Assembly (NCBI RefSeq): GCF_008831285.2
Contig: NC_045139.1
Span: 23,602,412-23,666,411, forward strand
DNA from: Nymphaea colorata
Taxonomy: Eukaryota; Streptophyta; Magnoliopsida; Nymphaeales; Nymphaeaceae
DNA: 64,000 bases
Direction of reading: 5' to 3'
The number at the start of each line of letters is the position of its first letter. The stretch's first letter is position 1. The notes under the pieces are model-generated. The model was not told where the DNA came from. It worked only from the letters and a program-made list of their open reading frames with translations, and ran no database searches. Positions 21,694 to 45,789 of this stretch are shown here, piece by piece. A program made the translations under genes and the position numbers.

Positions 21694-24113
21694 CAGAAAC
21701 AGAGGGAGGGAGAGAGAGAGAAAGAGATGTATGTTATTAGTATCGTCCTCGCCAATTTTAGGATGTGAATTTTCTCAGGAGAATATTGGGACAATCTCAG
21801 AACCATTAGGACCTTGAAAAACATAAAAGAATAATAAAACTACAAGACAAGCACTTTTTCTTGCAAAAAAAAAATGTAGAAACTGGTAAACAAACGAAAA
21901 CATAAAAGGACAAAATACATTATTACAGTATGAAAAAAAAAGATATCTAAAAGTTTGAGGGAAATGTAAGGAACTTTTTGTGATAATACTGTGAGATACT
22001 CATTTCCGGCAGTATTTAGAAAATATTACAATATTTTGCAGGTATTGTTGGTTGGCTTCAAAATGATGACAACATCACAAATTTGTCGCTAGATATCAGA
22101 TACACCAATAACAAAACATATATAATATATATAGGCTTCTAAGAAATATAATGTCATTCCAGCATCTTGAAATAAAAGTACTGTGGTTGTTCAGCAGAAA
22201 AGAAGAAAGCAGGTTTAGGACAAAACTTGAATTCAATCAAAATTTTAAGGTAGCCACTTCACAAACATCAGGCTTAAGCATAACAGAGAAATCAGACGAC
22301 AGCTCCCCACCCACACCCTAGATTTCCTCCTAAATGAATAGGAAAAGAAGCTTGTATTTGATTATCCAGGTCAAGGACCGGAAAATAAAAGTAAAAAAAA
22401 AAACAAACAAACAAACAAATAAGCCACCATATAGTATTCATTTTCTCTTCAATAACAAGAAAACAATAAGAACTAAATTCTGTGAGTACCTCGGCCAACA
22501 TGTGATCAGCTTCATCAAATACAAGTATCTTCATATAACGTGTACTCAACTGTCCTGATGTGATACACCTCTTTAGTGTGCCAGGAGTCCCAATTACAAC
22601 CTGTGCTGTGATAGGAGTTCGTGGCAGCCCAGCTACAGCACATAACGAAGTTACACCAGTATACTTGCCCAGCCTTAGCAACACTTCTTCATTCTGCATT
22701 CACATCTCTTGCTCAGAACACATGAAATAAATGGAACTTTTGCATAACCTGAAGTAAACAATTAAGGGAGAATGGATATAGCACACACCTGAATCGCTAG
22801 TTCTCTTGTTGGGCAGACACAAATTGCTTGAGGCACCTTTTGTTTCATATCCACTCGACCCAACATACCAAGAGTAAAACATGTGGTCTTTCCAGTACCA
22901 TTATGTGCTTGTGCTATCAAATTACGATATGGTGGCGTTAGGATCATTGGAAGACTAACGGCCTGTATCCTGCTTGGCTTACTAAAGTTCATCTCTGAAT
23001 ACAACCCTTTAAGGAGCTCCTGAGACAAATTCAACTCCTCGAAAGTTGACGCAGAGGCATATATTGTATTTCCAGTGGTAACCTACATTAGAGGACCAAG
23101 ATATATGTTACTAACTCCGGTATAAGCTTCAAAGGAGGAACAAAACAGTAAAGAAAGATAAAGATCAAAACATCTGGGATAAAACTCATTCAAACGGAAC
23201 AACTCGTACGTAGCTTTTGTTGTGATGAAAAGGAAACTGAAAAGTACAACTGGAAAACTCTATCCTGCATTCAATTGATGTAAAACTGCTTAACTAGCTC
23301 ACTCTTTGATTGATAACTCCGCAAACCCTCTAAGACCGTGTGAGATACCCAAACCCCCACAGAGATATGTGAAGGGAAACCCATAAACAACGGACGTCGT
23401 AAAGAGCTTTCCAGATGATCATCACCAAACTTTGTAGAGAAAGCAGAATGAAAACCCAATCTAGTTAATGAAGTGGGTCGGCTGGAAGTGCAGTCTCAAC
23501 TCTCAACTATTACAACGAGACACCAATAAAAGCAAAACTATTATCATGAAACGACATTACAAAGACTTGACGATCCCATCCCATTATTTTATGGTGAACA
23601 TCCAAACTGCCGCGATATATCAAATAAAACGATCTACAATCTAGTAGTGAAACCTCTATAATGTGCCTTGCCGAAAGAACCAACAGTGCAAGTTATAAAG
23701 CGGTAATACCCACTAAGGCAATTATTCTCATTCGCCCATCAAGAAAAGGAAGACCAAACTATAACTCTAGTTCATGGAAGAACCAAAAGATTGCGATGCA
23801 TTTAACATTGCATTAAGATCATAAATGTCATTTAACTCTATACCAACTCACGAGATGGAAAGACCTGCATTTCGGAAAAGAAAACAACTAGAGAAGAAGG
23901 ATTTACAGCTTTGATTTCGGAATCATCTGACAAATCCAACCCTTTGGTCTCCTCCGTCTTGTCTTCTCCTCCGATCGAGAGCCGATCAACTGCCTCGGCG
24001 ATCGGCGGTGTCGCAACTGTCTCCGTCGTCTCGGACGACGACGGTGGAACGTTTTCCGCTTCGTCCGCCCAAGAGCGCTTTGGCTCGGGAGCCGGCTTGT
24101 CAAGATCCGCCAT
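4175..24113 (-). CDS. LOS4: DEAD-box ATP-dependent RNA helicase, LOS4/RH38 (Dbp5/DDX19) class
   Basis: Spliced gene of 8 exons: 24113-23907, 23082-22789, 22693-22490, 21472-21407, 5771-5370, 5279-5174, 4434-4349 and 4237-4175. All introns are GT-AG and the frame stays open, giving 1428 nt and 475 aa. Visible motifs: Q-motif Gln about residue 109, Walker A AHNGTGKT 128-135, PTREL 160-164, TPGTL 203-207, DEAD 227-230, SAT 262-264, IIFV 327-330, TDILARGFD 380-388 and HRVGRAGR 415-422. The first 69 residues are acidic and low in complexity. The family remodels RNA-protein complexes at the cytoplasmic face of the nuclear pore during mRNA export; Arabidopsis LOS4 has this role and about the same length. 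The ATG at 24113 is the first in frame in a Met-Ala-Asp context. Intron 4 (21406-5772, 15,635 bp) is swollen by nested transposons. No disabling change was seen, so the gene looks functional. The symbol is by similarity only. Confidence 0.93.
6325..6509 (+). repeat. 5' LTR of copia B, left part
   Basis: The first 185 bp of the LTR align with the 3' LTR from 16934 at roughly 90% identity. The sequence then breaks off at the TG of element A and resumes at 11629. Confidence 0.9.
6510..6820 (+). repeat. 5' LTR of copia A
   Basis: 311 bp, starting TGTTAAG and ending CTTACA. It differs from the LTR at 11318-11628 at 7 sites by eye, all transitions. It contains the inverted pair GGATCGGGTC and GACCCGATCC near its start. 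Confidence 0.93.
6821..6834 (+). other. Primer-binding site of copia A (initiator Met-tRNA)
   Basis: TGGTATCAGAGCCA directly follows the 5' LTR. This is complementary to the 3' end of plant initiator methionine tRNA, the usual primer for plant copia elements. Confidence 0.9.
6871..6954 (+). repeat. Three 28-bp tandem repeats in the copia A leader
   Basis: Three units at 6871, 6899 and 6927, each with the core GCGTGATTTGCCCTAA, lie between the primer-binding site and the gag start. Units differ by a few bases. A similar core (GCGTGATTAGCCCTAATG) occurs at about 18711-18728 outside the element. Confidence 0.85.
7023..7724 (+). pseudogene. Copia A gag, capsid part
   Basis: Open frame of 233 codons from ATG at 7023 to TAG at 7722. 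It shows the copia gag pattern near the N terminus (N-Y-L-T-W-K-R, then a GHIDGT turn) and the VQQALSGLG segment typical of the gag helical domain. Gag coats the RNA in virus-like particles. The frame stops before the zinc knuckle, which lies at about 7890-7925 and is itself broken by a one-base shift between its first two cysteines and its last cysteine. A functional Gag is therefore not made from this copy. Confidence 0.85.
7916..9300 (+). pseudogene. Copia A protease and integrase region, frameshifted
   Basis: The frame 7916-8542 holds the aspartic-protease motif DSGA at 8114-8125. A frameshift near 8410-8420 leads to a second frame (8419-9330) with the HHCC zinc-finger region and the integrase core. 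The catalytic positions are visible: Asp in FDVWG at about 8722, Asp in CDGG at about 8911, and Glu in NGIAERKH at 9019. A further frame change near 9290 precedes the reverse transcriptase. The three catalytic residues survive, but the polyprotein cannot be read through. Confidence 0.88.
9750..11300 (+). pseudogene. Copia A reverse transcriptase and RNase H, broken
   Basis: The reverse transcriptase starts in the frame 9282-10139 ([14 protein letters not shown], then [10 protein letters not shown]) and meets a TAA at 10137. It continues at 10146 with [10 protein letters not shown] and the catalytic YVDD at 10353-10364. A frameshift near 10390 and a TAA near 10702 follow. RNase H resumes at 10722 with YTDADWAGD at about 10850, then a nonsense TAA at 10986-10988 in the [10 protein letters not shown] motif, then a frameshift near 11105. 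At least five independent lesions show long inactivity despite the similar LTRs. Confidence 0.88.
11318..11628 (+). repeat. 3' LTR of copia A
   Basis: 311 bp, preceded by the purine-rich tract GAGGAGGGC. About 97.7% identical to the 5' LTR. It ends at CTTACA and the host sequence (copia B LTR) resumes at AGTCTCTTAGG. Confidence 0.93.
11629..11801 (+). repeat. 5' LTR of copia B, right part
   Basis: Continues the LTR interrupted at 6509. It includes a TATAAATA box at 11666-11673 also present in the 3' LTR (17220-17227), and ends ATCA before the primer-binding site TGGTATCATAGC at 11802. The insertion of A therefore separates the upstream LTR sequence from this promoter box. Confidence 0.9.
11940..13720 (+). 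pseudogene. Copia B gag, protease and integrase N-terminal part
   Basis: Gag begins near 11940, with stop codons at about 12019 and 12030 where Trp and neighbouring codons are expected. It continues in frame at 12035-12355 and then in the long 470-codon frame 12352-13764. That frame contains the CCHC zinc knuckle (12748-12789, [14 protein letters not shown]), the protease DSGA at 12946-12957, the pre-integrase HHCC region and the start of the integrase core (first catalytic Asp in SDVWGS near 13620). Coding breaks off at the TIR-element insertion at 13721. Confidence 0.88.
13721..14456 (+). mobile_element. Non-autonomous TIR element (736 bp) with 8-bp target duplication, hAT-like
   Basis: CATGAAAC occurs at 13713-13720 and again at 14457-14464, exactly where the copia B integrase is interrupted. 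The left end is CTATGTCACATAGGTAC; the inverted right end is CCGGGTCACATGGATAC, sharing the GTCACATNG core. The ends are GC-rich with repeated GGTACGGGTACGGG-type words, and the middle is AT-rich with no long frame. A second inward TIR-like end (CTAGTGACATAG, about 14348-14359) suggests a compound right end. The 8-bp duplication fits hAT, but the termini do not fit its usual YARNG ends. Related to the copy at 34959-35333. Confidence 0.8.
14465..14900 (+). pseudogene. Copia B integrase, C-terminal part after the TIR insertion
   Basis: Integrase coding resumes at the duplicated CATGAAAC site. CDGG (second catalytic Asp) is at about 14549 and [10 protein letters not shown] (catalytic Glu) at about 14640-14670. 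Coding then shifts frame near 14720-14770 and continues in the frame 14702-15259 with the RNKFQDKA segment typical of the integrase tail. Confidence 0.85.
15276..16930 (+). pseudogene. Copia B reverse transcriptase and RNase H, broken
   Basis: Reverse transcriptase fragments run from about 15310. A TGA replaces the Trp codon at 15551-15553. The frame 15608-15823 holds [15 protein letters not shown], and YVDD is at 15993-16004 after a frameshift near 15820. RNase H follows from 16380, with a deletion near 16500 between the ADWA and SGF segments. The rest of RNase H is open at 16538-16939 ([21 protein letters not shown]). The end of that frame overlaps the polypurine tract and the first bases of the 3' LTR. 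Confidence 0.87.
16934..17354 (+). repeat. 3' LTR of copia B with an extra 65-bp unit
   Basis: 421 bp against 358 bp for the rejoined 5' LTR. Two full 65-bp units start at 17017 and 17082 (each begins GTAATATGTGAAGTC) and a partial third starts at 17147; the 5' LTR has one fewer unit. The LTR ends ATCA and is followed by the GTCAT target duplication. Confidence 0.9.
17360..21406. other. Remainder of helicase intron 4, no gene seen
   Basis: AT-rich intron sequence. It holds short (TA)n tracts (about 17378-17398, 17916-17934), a (GA)n tract near 19651-19672 and pyrimidine runs near 20170. No exon of the helicase is needed here and no other coding similarity was recognised. Confidence 0.6.
21407..24113 (-). 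CDS. LOS4: LOS4-like helicase exons 1-4 (N-terminal tail and first RecA domain)
   Basis: Exon 1 (23907-24113) encodes the acidic N-terminal tail and ends at a GTAAAT donor. Exon 2 (22789-23082) carries the Q motif, Walker A and PTREL. Exon 3 (22490-22693) carries TPGTL and DEAD. Exon 4 (21407-21472) is a 22-codon exon ending just before the SAT motif. Introns 1-3 are 824, 95 and 1017 bp. All four exons end in phase 0. Confidence 0.92.
21590..21730. repeat. Composite microsatellite in helicase intron 3
   Basis: (CA)n, then (TG)n, (TA)n and (GA)n blocks in sequence within 140 bp. It lies in the 1,017-bp intron between exons 3 and 4. Frames across it encode only low-complexity dipeptide repeats. 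Confidence 0.85.
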
Positions 24114-24140
24114 GGAATTGCAAAGACTGAGGACTCTGAG

Positions 24141-24202
24141 TTTAGGGTTCTCGATTCCCTCGGTGGGGTGAGAAGCGCCTGGACTCAAATGCAAACAGTC
24201 AT
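24141..24202 (-). promoter_or_regulatory. Helicase leader with telo-box-like motif and possible 5-codon uORF
   Basis: On the minus strand just upstream of the helicase ATG there is AACCCTAAA (24149-24141), a permutation of the plant telomere-type box often found near starts of translation and RNA-processing genes. Further upstream, CCGCCATGA at about 24206-24199 starts a 5-codon frame that stops at 24185. Whether the uORF is transcribed depends on the start site, which cannot be seen here. Confidence 0.35.
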
Positions 24203-24784
24203 GGCGGTGATTCTACGCGGTCTAGGTGGTTAAAGGATCGGGTTACCTTTTTTTTATCCAGATCCAACGACTACATGTTAATCCGTTCCGTTCCTTTCTT
24301 TTCTTTGCCTTTTTCTTCCCTTCGTGAGCAAGTCAGAAGGTTTTTTGGAATTTTCTTTGCATTGAGGTTCTAATCTGTGTGGGTACACCTTTTAATTTGA
24401 ATACTACGCTCCATTAGTTCAACACACAGGAGCTAGCAGCCACTAAAATTGGAAACTGATCTCTATCCAACCATAAATTTTGTTCGATTGAATTTTCAGT
24501 TTATATTTTAGAGAAGAAAAATACCAAAAAACCCCTCACTTATAAAAAAATTTAAAAATTCTCACACCACCTTTGCAAAGTTTTTATCTAACCGCCCTTA
24601 CTTAGTGTCGGTTCCTGTAGTTTAGCGAGAGTTAGCTTCATGAAGTGGCAACCTCAATGTTCATTCATTTTTTATTTTTTTCGCAATTCAGACTTCTTGG
24701 TGAGCTGTATGAGGAGGTTACATCTTCGGGCCTCTACATGTCGTGTTAGCTTGAAAATGAGAAAAAAAATTATTATCTTACAAG

Positions 24785-24785
<1 letters not shown>

Positions 24786-24850
<65 letters not shown>
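24786..24850. repeat. (TA)n(GT)n microsatellite
   Basis: About 27 TA units followed by five GT units. Confidence 0.95.
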
Positions 24851-26055
24851 AGGAGAGAGAAAGAAAATGTGTAGACTAATAATAGATAACAAAAATACCT
24901 ATCATTTTTTTTCTCAGCCTAACTAGGATTATCCATCTAATAGAGATAGATACTTAAAAGAAAAATATGAAGAAAAAAAATAGAAACTAATACTAATGAT
25001 GAAAATGATCACCACATTTTTCTTATTGTTTTTCTCTTAACCATCCATCATGTTAAATCCAACAATTCTAATTAACAATGTTGTACTTTAAAAACAACTA
25101 AAATGCCACTAGTAGTTAAATGGAAGACCCTCCCCTTATAAAGGCAAAAGTAGAACTTGACCTCCAAAAAATTTTATGTTTCATAAAAATACCAAAACAC
25201 CCCTGTAGTAAAAGATGATGTCATGACTTCCCATGTTAACATCATGACATCCCAAGAGCCATAATAAAAAAAAAGGAAAATTATTATAAAATGACAAAAA
25301 TATACATTTTCCCCAAAATTCCAAAACTATCCTCTCTAAAAAAGTCAAATATGGTGCCCATGTTAGGCACCCACTATTCATTTAGAATTTTTTTTGAATT
25401 TATTGGTCATCACACCATTGTACTTGTCTTCTATCATTCTCTTGAACTGCCACTTTTTCTCATAGAGGAGCAGTATTTGGTTCGTTTCATTGAGCAAATC
25501 TGAATGCAGATATGAATCCAATGCTATCGTATGATCAATTTTTTTTATAGCAACTGTATAAAGGGTTTGCATAGGTGTGGGGACTTCTTTGTTAGATGGG
25601 TGACAGTAATATTGAGTTTTACTTGTAAATACATAGTGTGATATCATCCTAACAAGGTATATGACACCCTTGAAGCAAGACGTCTAATCAATGTCTCCTA
25701 TCTTTTCAATTTAACTCATTTGTGTTTGGGTATAAATACATGAAAATGTGTATTAGAAATCCTTTATTTTTGCAACCAGGTCGCCCTTCTAACTTTGGGA
25801 CGAGTTAATTTTATTTATCAGTACACCAATTCCCATAAGATAGGAACTCAGATTGTTCTTGCTCTTAAAATAATTGACATGAGCAAATTATGCCTTCAAG
25901 TTGGGCAGCCGCAAGATGGAGGAAAAATGGAGAAGTGATTTATTCCCTGTTCTGAATCATAACTGCTTGCGTTTCATCTTATGTGCACTTGCACTTTGCT
26001 TCACTGGGTTTTGTGACAGCCAAACAAAGAAAAAACACGTAATTTTTTGTTGCAG

Positions 26056-26367
26056 GTATCCATTAATCTAAACGAGTTGCTTGCATCTGTAGCTTTGAGA
26101 AACCAGGAACTGAATGGAACAGCGCGCACTCTATCTTCAGTAGCCTGGGAGAATTTAATCCTACCACCACGCGGTTTGGGGATCCAAGCCCTTCCTTTAG
26201 CCCTTAATGTCAGCGGCCAGCAGGGAGAAAGGGATGTTAGGCGTCTGCGTTTCATGCCAATAAATGCAATTATACTTGATGGCGACCCCAATTTGGATTC
26301 CTATGGATCAGATATCTTAGTAATTCAACTTCGCCTATCAGATCAAATTAAAATTAGTTGGAGATGA
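26056..26367 (+). other. Unidentified exon-like open frame
   Basis: The plus strand shows an acceptor-like TTTTTTGTTGCAG at 26043-26055 followed by 103 open codons ending in TGA at 26365-26367. The composition is protein-like (mixed residues, phrases such as NLILPPRGLGIQ and RDVRRLRFMP) rather than the Lys/Phe/Ile pattern of nearby AT-rich noise frames. I do not recognise the family. The opposite strand is also open for 97 codons. It could be the last exon of a gene fragment, or chance. No companion exons were found. Confidence 0.3.
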
Positions 26368-27388
26368 ACTCAATCCATACCCTCTGTTTCCCTACTTGTG
26401 CGGCAGGTAGACTGAGGTTGACCAAATAAACCAATGCTAGGAGCCTACGACACCCTTTTTTAAGGCCTGCCTTTGTTCCCAGGTGTAGGAGAAGCCTTTA
26501 TATATCCGAAACATTTAGTGAGTTATTCACGAGATTCATAGGATTTGTTAGAAATCATTTCCTTTTCCTTGTATAGTCAGAAAACCCTCAGCCGTTTCCA
26601 GTCAACAAAATGTAGAACTAATTGGCCAACAAGAGCATCGACCACCATGCCGAAGGGGCTAGACTTGAAGACTTCAAGGTAAAGAAGATTAAGAATTTCA
26701 GCAAGCCCAATGCATTTCTTGGCAAAAACTGACTGTGACCGCACCAACACAGCTGCCTGTCAAAAAGAAAAAGTGCAGCCACTTGACTGTGTGTCATCCT
26801 CAATGGGCAGCACTCATTAAACCCCAGATCCAACCTCTTCCACTGGGGTGCAAATGCAGCTCCAAACCTATTACAACTTACATCTGCAGCATCTTGGACA
26901 AACAGTCCCCGAAGGCAGGTATGTGAAGTCCTCATTCAAGGGGGAAGGAAGCGAAACTCAAAGACCTAATGCAAGCTACAAGGAAAAAGAATTGTGTTCA
27001 AAGCACAACTTACGTCCATTACTGCCAACATTTGTACCCTAAATAACAAAGAAACGAATGAAACAGATGGGGGCAAGCTATTACAGAAGCACCTTACCAA
27101 AATCTGATAAAAAGATGCAAGCTTATATCTTTTAGCACTGTATAAAACTTGAGCTAAAACTTTTAACCTTTTCAGCAATTGCAGCAACCTAGATGTTTAG
27201 GAAAGACTGTTCCAAGAGACAAGCAGATTAGCATTTGAAAAGAAAAACTGTGGATTAATTAGTTAAGCAATCAATAATCACAAGATACAAACGAGCTGGG
27301 AAAAGAAATCTAACAAAACACTTCTTCTGTGATAAGTTACCCATAAAGCAGTGGGACACAAAAAAATACATTCTGCAAGGCTTTAAGC

Positions 27389-42053
<14,665 letters not shown>

Positions 42054-42240
42054 CTTCCCCCTCCTTCGCTTGCCAGCAGAGAGAAGACAGAGACACAGAG
42101 AGAAAGAGAGAGAGAGGGTGGGGGTCGACTCGCCTTCTTCCTTGTTCCTCCTTTCGGCGGGGGAGGAAAAAATCAAGAAAAGCGTATTTAATCGATTTGC
42201 ACCAGCGGCATTTATGACTATTGATATATATATAGGAGAG
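42054..42240 (-). promoter_or_regulatory. ERD2-like gene core promoter and CT-rich 5' leader
   Basis: Reading the minus strand, a TATA-type box (TATATATATA, about 42232-42223) lies roughly 170 bp upstream of the ATG. A (CT)n-rich leader follows at 42118-42076, typical of plant 5' UTRs with pyrimidine patches. A transcription start near 42195 is inferred from the TATA position only. Confidence 0.5.
42076..42118. repeat. (GA)n/(CT)n microsatellite in the 5' leader
   Basis: GA-rich on the plus strand, CT-rich in the sense direction of the ERD2-like transcript. Confidence 0.85.
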
Positions 42241-43354
42241 GGGAGATGGTGCCTGCGTGTGGTGCAGGCAGGATTGCTCATAAACAACTCGACTCAATTC
42301 TCAGGCCGTTCAAAAATTTTACTTGGTTTCAAATAGTGTTTGGTAGAAAATCTTTTGACGAAAATACCTACCAATCTTTTGATGAAAAACTTATCCTACG
42401 TTGTATTTTGCTGGAGATTTTTGATGAAAAACATCTCTTACGTTATATAATATTCGTTATATTCGTATAATTAACCAATATTTTATATTGCTTGACCCGA
42501 AAGCAGCCGTCGTGTTTGGGTCTCCTACTCCCTTCTCCACGTCCTCTCTATTCATTGTAGGGCCAGCAAGTGCAATGGCCAATGGATGGAATGACAAAAA
42601 CTTCCACGATATCAGCGAAACATCACAACAAAAATGTTGATTGCTGCCGTGGTGTTTAACATCTCTTTAACCCAAAAAACCCGAAGTGCAGAACTTTCTT
42701 GGTGAAGAAAAATATGTTCAGATGAGAAATTAGATCCACCACAAATGTACGACAAATATCAACTTTTTGGTGCAAAAAACCATTTTGGTTGTCCTTATGT
42801 GTTCTTCCTCCATGGTGTGCTCTCTCTCTCTGCCTTATTTTCTGCCGTGTGCTTGCCATTGTTCAAGGTTATATATGAATCTTTTGCAGGTGTGCTTATC
42901 TCTTCATCACCCTTTGGAAGTAGAATTTGTTCCCATTTTCTTCTAACACTTTCACTTTTCTCATTAAAAGTTACGCAAGAGCTTCTGGAATGCTGGTACT
43001 GTGGAGCATATGATAGTCTTTTTCGTGGTAAGATTTGGTGGGTTTACAGTTTACAGCATTAGGGTGCTACTTTTGATAGCCTCAGATCTCAGACCTGGGA
43101 GTTGGATTTGAGATTATGATATTGAATCCTAATTTCAGACGTAGGTTTACTGTTTTATGATTCAGTTTTCCGATTAGGGTTTATGATTTTTTTTTTCATC
43201 TTTGGGGAAAAGTTGGAAGTAAACGTTGTCAAATTTGTTAGGGTTTAGGAATTGTATGGTCACCTCCACAGCTTGTTGTGATTCAACCTTTGTTTGCTAC
43301 AATGTCGCATGAATCTTGAATGAAACTAACTCTATAATGTTGGTAGCACATAGA
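42241..43354. other. Upstream of the ERD2-like gene, no gene seen
   Basis: AT-rich sequence with no recognised coding region. It holds whatever distal promoter the ERD2-like gene has. Confidence 0.5.
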
Positions 43355-43540
43355 CAGGGGGGGATCCAAGGGGCCCACATTTTGAGAAATTAGATTTTGC
43401 AAATGAAAATTTTCAAAATTGTCAGTTTGACCCTTGTAAGACTTTTGAAAATAAGAGTTGGCCTCCATGAAAAAAAAAATTATTCAATCTGTCGTATGTT
43501 AATTCGCCCCCCAAAGGATGAGATCCGGGCTCCACCCCTG
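43355..43540. mobile_element. hAT-type MITE with CAGGGG termini
   Basis: The left end is CAGGGGGGGATCC and the right end is the inverse of CAGGGGTGGAGCC. These match the CAGGGGYGGAGCC-type terminus of a widespread plant hAT group. The flanking 8-mers CACATAGA and CATATGAA match at 5 of 8 positions, as expected for a decayed 8-bp target duplication. It is 186 bp with no coding capacity. Confidence 0.6.
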
Positions 43541-45780
43541 CATATGAACTGAAAAATTCTAATGCTTGTAGGTTTTATTATTTCCCAATATCCATTGTCC
43601 AATAGGCTTGGATCCATTTTTTCTTGTAGAGCGCTCTCATGATGTTATAAGTTTGTCCTCTGCAGTTACAATTTGATGTTCTTATGTGCTTGGTTCATTG
43701 TTTAATTGAGAGCGCCCGTTCACAGTTGTTATAATGTGCAAGTTTGCCTTTTGATTTAGCCAACCACTGTGCTAAATGCATTGTATTGAGTCATAGATTG
43801 CAGTAATTTGTCGTGATTTAGTGAAATTCATTTTTTGAACATCTTCACATTTCACCATATTTTAGTATGCAATTTATGCTGTTCCTTTCCTAATTTTTCC
43901 TAATGCAATCATGCAACATACGGCTTTTGGTTCAAGTGAAGTCGTTGATTTCTATTACTAGATGCTCAAATTAGAGCTATGAAAAAATTGGCTTGTAGCT
44001 CAAAAAAATCACCTTGGAAGAACAGATATCTATTTACATGATATGCAATTAGCAAAGGAAAAGTTGAAGAAAGCAAGGAACAAGCCTGGTTTGGCCTCTA
44101 AAACCCAGTTTTTTGGAGTGTTTGGCTGCCATCAAAACTATATCTAAGAAATAACTATTTTTCTCAAACCTAGTTTGTTAAAAAGATTGAAAAACCTGAC
44201 CTCCTCCGGTTAGTTCTAAAAAATAGGTTTTGGGGGTGTTGCCTAAAAAACAAACCAGGTTTTCAAAACTGATTAAAAAACTTAGTTTTTATAAAACCAA
44301 AATTTCCTAAATCTGAGTTAGATGAGGGTGTCATTCAAATGCCCCCGATGACATTGGGGCAATATTAAATAAAAAGGACTTTCTGCCACGACTTTCTGCC
44401 ACTTCGATGAATGTTAAATAAAGGGATTGTGCACATACAAGTGGAACTTTTGAGGCACACACATCAATAGTGGCTAGCTTAATGGTGGATGAAATTGGAC
44501 TTGATTTACCAATACAAGAGAAGGCAAATGAAGTAATTGGGATGACAATAATTTGAAAGGAAAAGATGTAGAAGCAGCAATAGAAATGCTGATAAAGCCA
44601 ACTTGGAGATGAGCTGGGCTGGCTTGACTTCATCTCAAGTCTCAAGCAGCACAACAACCAAGCTTGAGTTGACTAGCTCAGGCTTAAGAAAGCTCGAACT
44701 CAGCTCCATTAAGCTTGAGACCAGAATTAGACTTTGATTAGTAGACAATGAGATAATTGGGTCAACGAGTTGACTCAGTGATTCAGCTGGTTCAGGTTTC
44801 AAGAATTGGACTCGGATTGGCAGACAACCGAATCATCGGGTTAGCAAGCTTACTCAACAACTTAGTAGAGTTAGGTCATAAATTTTTGTAGTATATTTTT
44901 TTACTGTAATGTGTTGAAAAATTCCTATGTATTTATAAAATAACAAGTAATTATCAGCTATATACATTTTGGGTGAGCAGGAGGTCAAACAACCATAATT
45001 TATGAGAATTAAACACAACTTACAATTGCACAACTACCAAATAATAATTAACAAGATCTAACAACAAGTACAATAACAAATAATTGCACAATGCAAAAGA
45101 TCAAATTATATAACCAAATTTCGTAGATAATAACTAATATGACATTAAAGTTAAAACATAAATCATAATACAAAAGATGGTTGGGAATTTGTAAGAGCCA
45201 TGGTGCATACCTGATCAGCTTGATTGACGCATGTTTTAGATTATGAACTTTGATGTTTGAACTTGAAGCTTTTAATTCATGATTGATAAAATATATAATA
45301 TATTGCAATCATACAACTTTCTTCATTTCATATTTTCATATTAGAAAACTAAAATATATATTAGTTTGAGTTGATAATAACTTTCATTTCTCATGCATAG
45401 CATCTCATGTGATCATAACATATTTAATGAGTTGACACAAAAAAGAATTACCAAAATGAGAGTAAGCAAGAAATGCAATTCCATGAATCCACCCAAAAAT
45501 GATTTGTAATATAAAAAAAACATATTGAGAAATCCAAAAAACATTTGACTTTTGAGATTGTACTACTATACAAGTGTATATTTCATAATATATATATATT
45601 TATAGTTCTTATATACTTGGAGTTTAAACTCATACAAGCTTTCTATATCATCATCACCTCTTATTTCATGGTTATCATGATCATCATTCAACAAAATGTT
45701 CATATCTATAAGGTCTTCTTGCTCATTTTCTGCATGAATATGGTTTGGACTTGCTCTTTCAGTTTCTTCTATTCATTGCA
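43541..45780. other. AT-rich intergenic DNA, no gene seen
   Basis: Contains a block rich in AAGCTTGAG/CTCAAGCTT-type words at about 44590-44870. No convincing coding frame. Confidence 0.5.
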
Positions 45781-45789
45781 CTGTAGTAC

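Larger units (their letters stand above)
24264..27388. other. Spacer between helicase start and ERD2-like gene end
   Basis: Contains the helicase promoter side, a (TA)n(GT)n microsatellite at 24786-24850 and an unidentified exon-like frame at 26056-26367 (listed separately). The last part must hold the 3' UTR of the ERD2-like gene. Nothing else coding was recognised. Confidence 0.55.

Noticed and set aside
4175-24113. Two separate helicase genes (5 kb and 22 kb blocks)
   Set aside because: The motifs are complementary, not duplicated, and the exon phases join exactly across the 15.6 kb intron.
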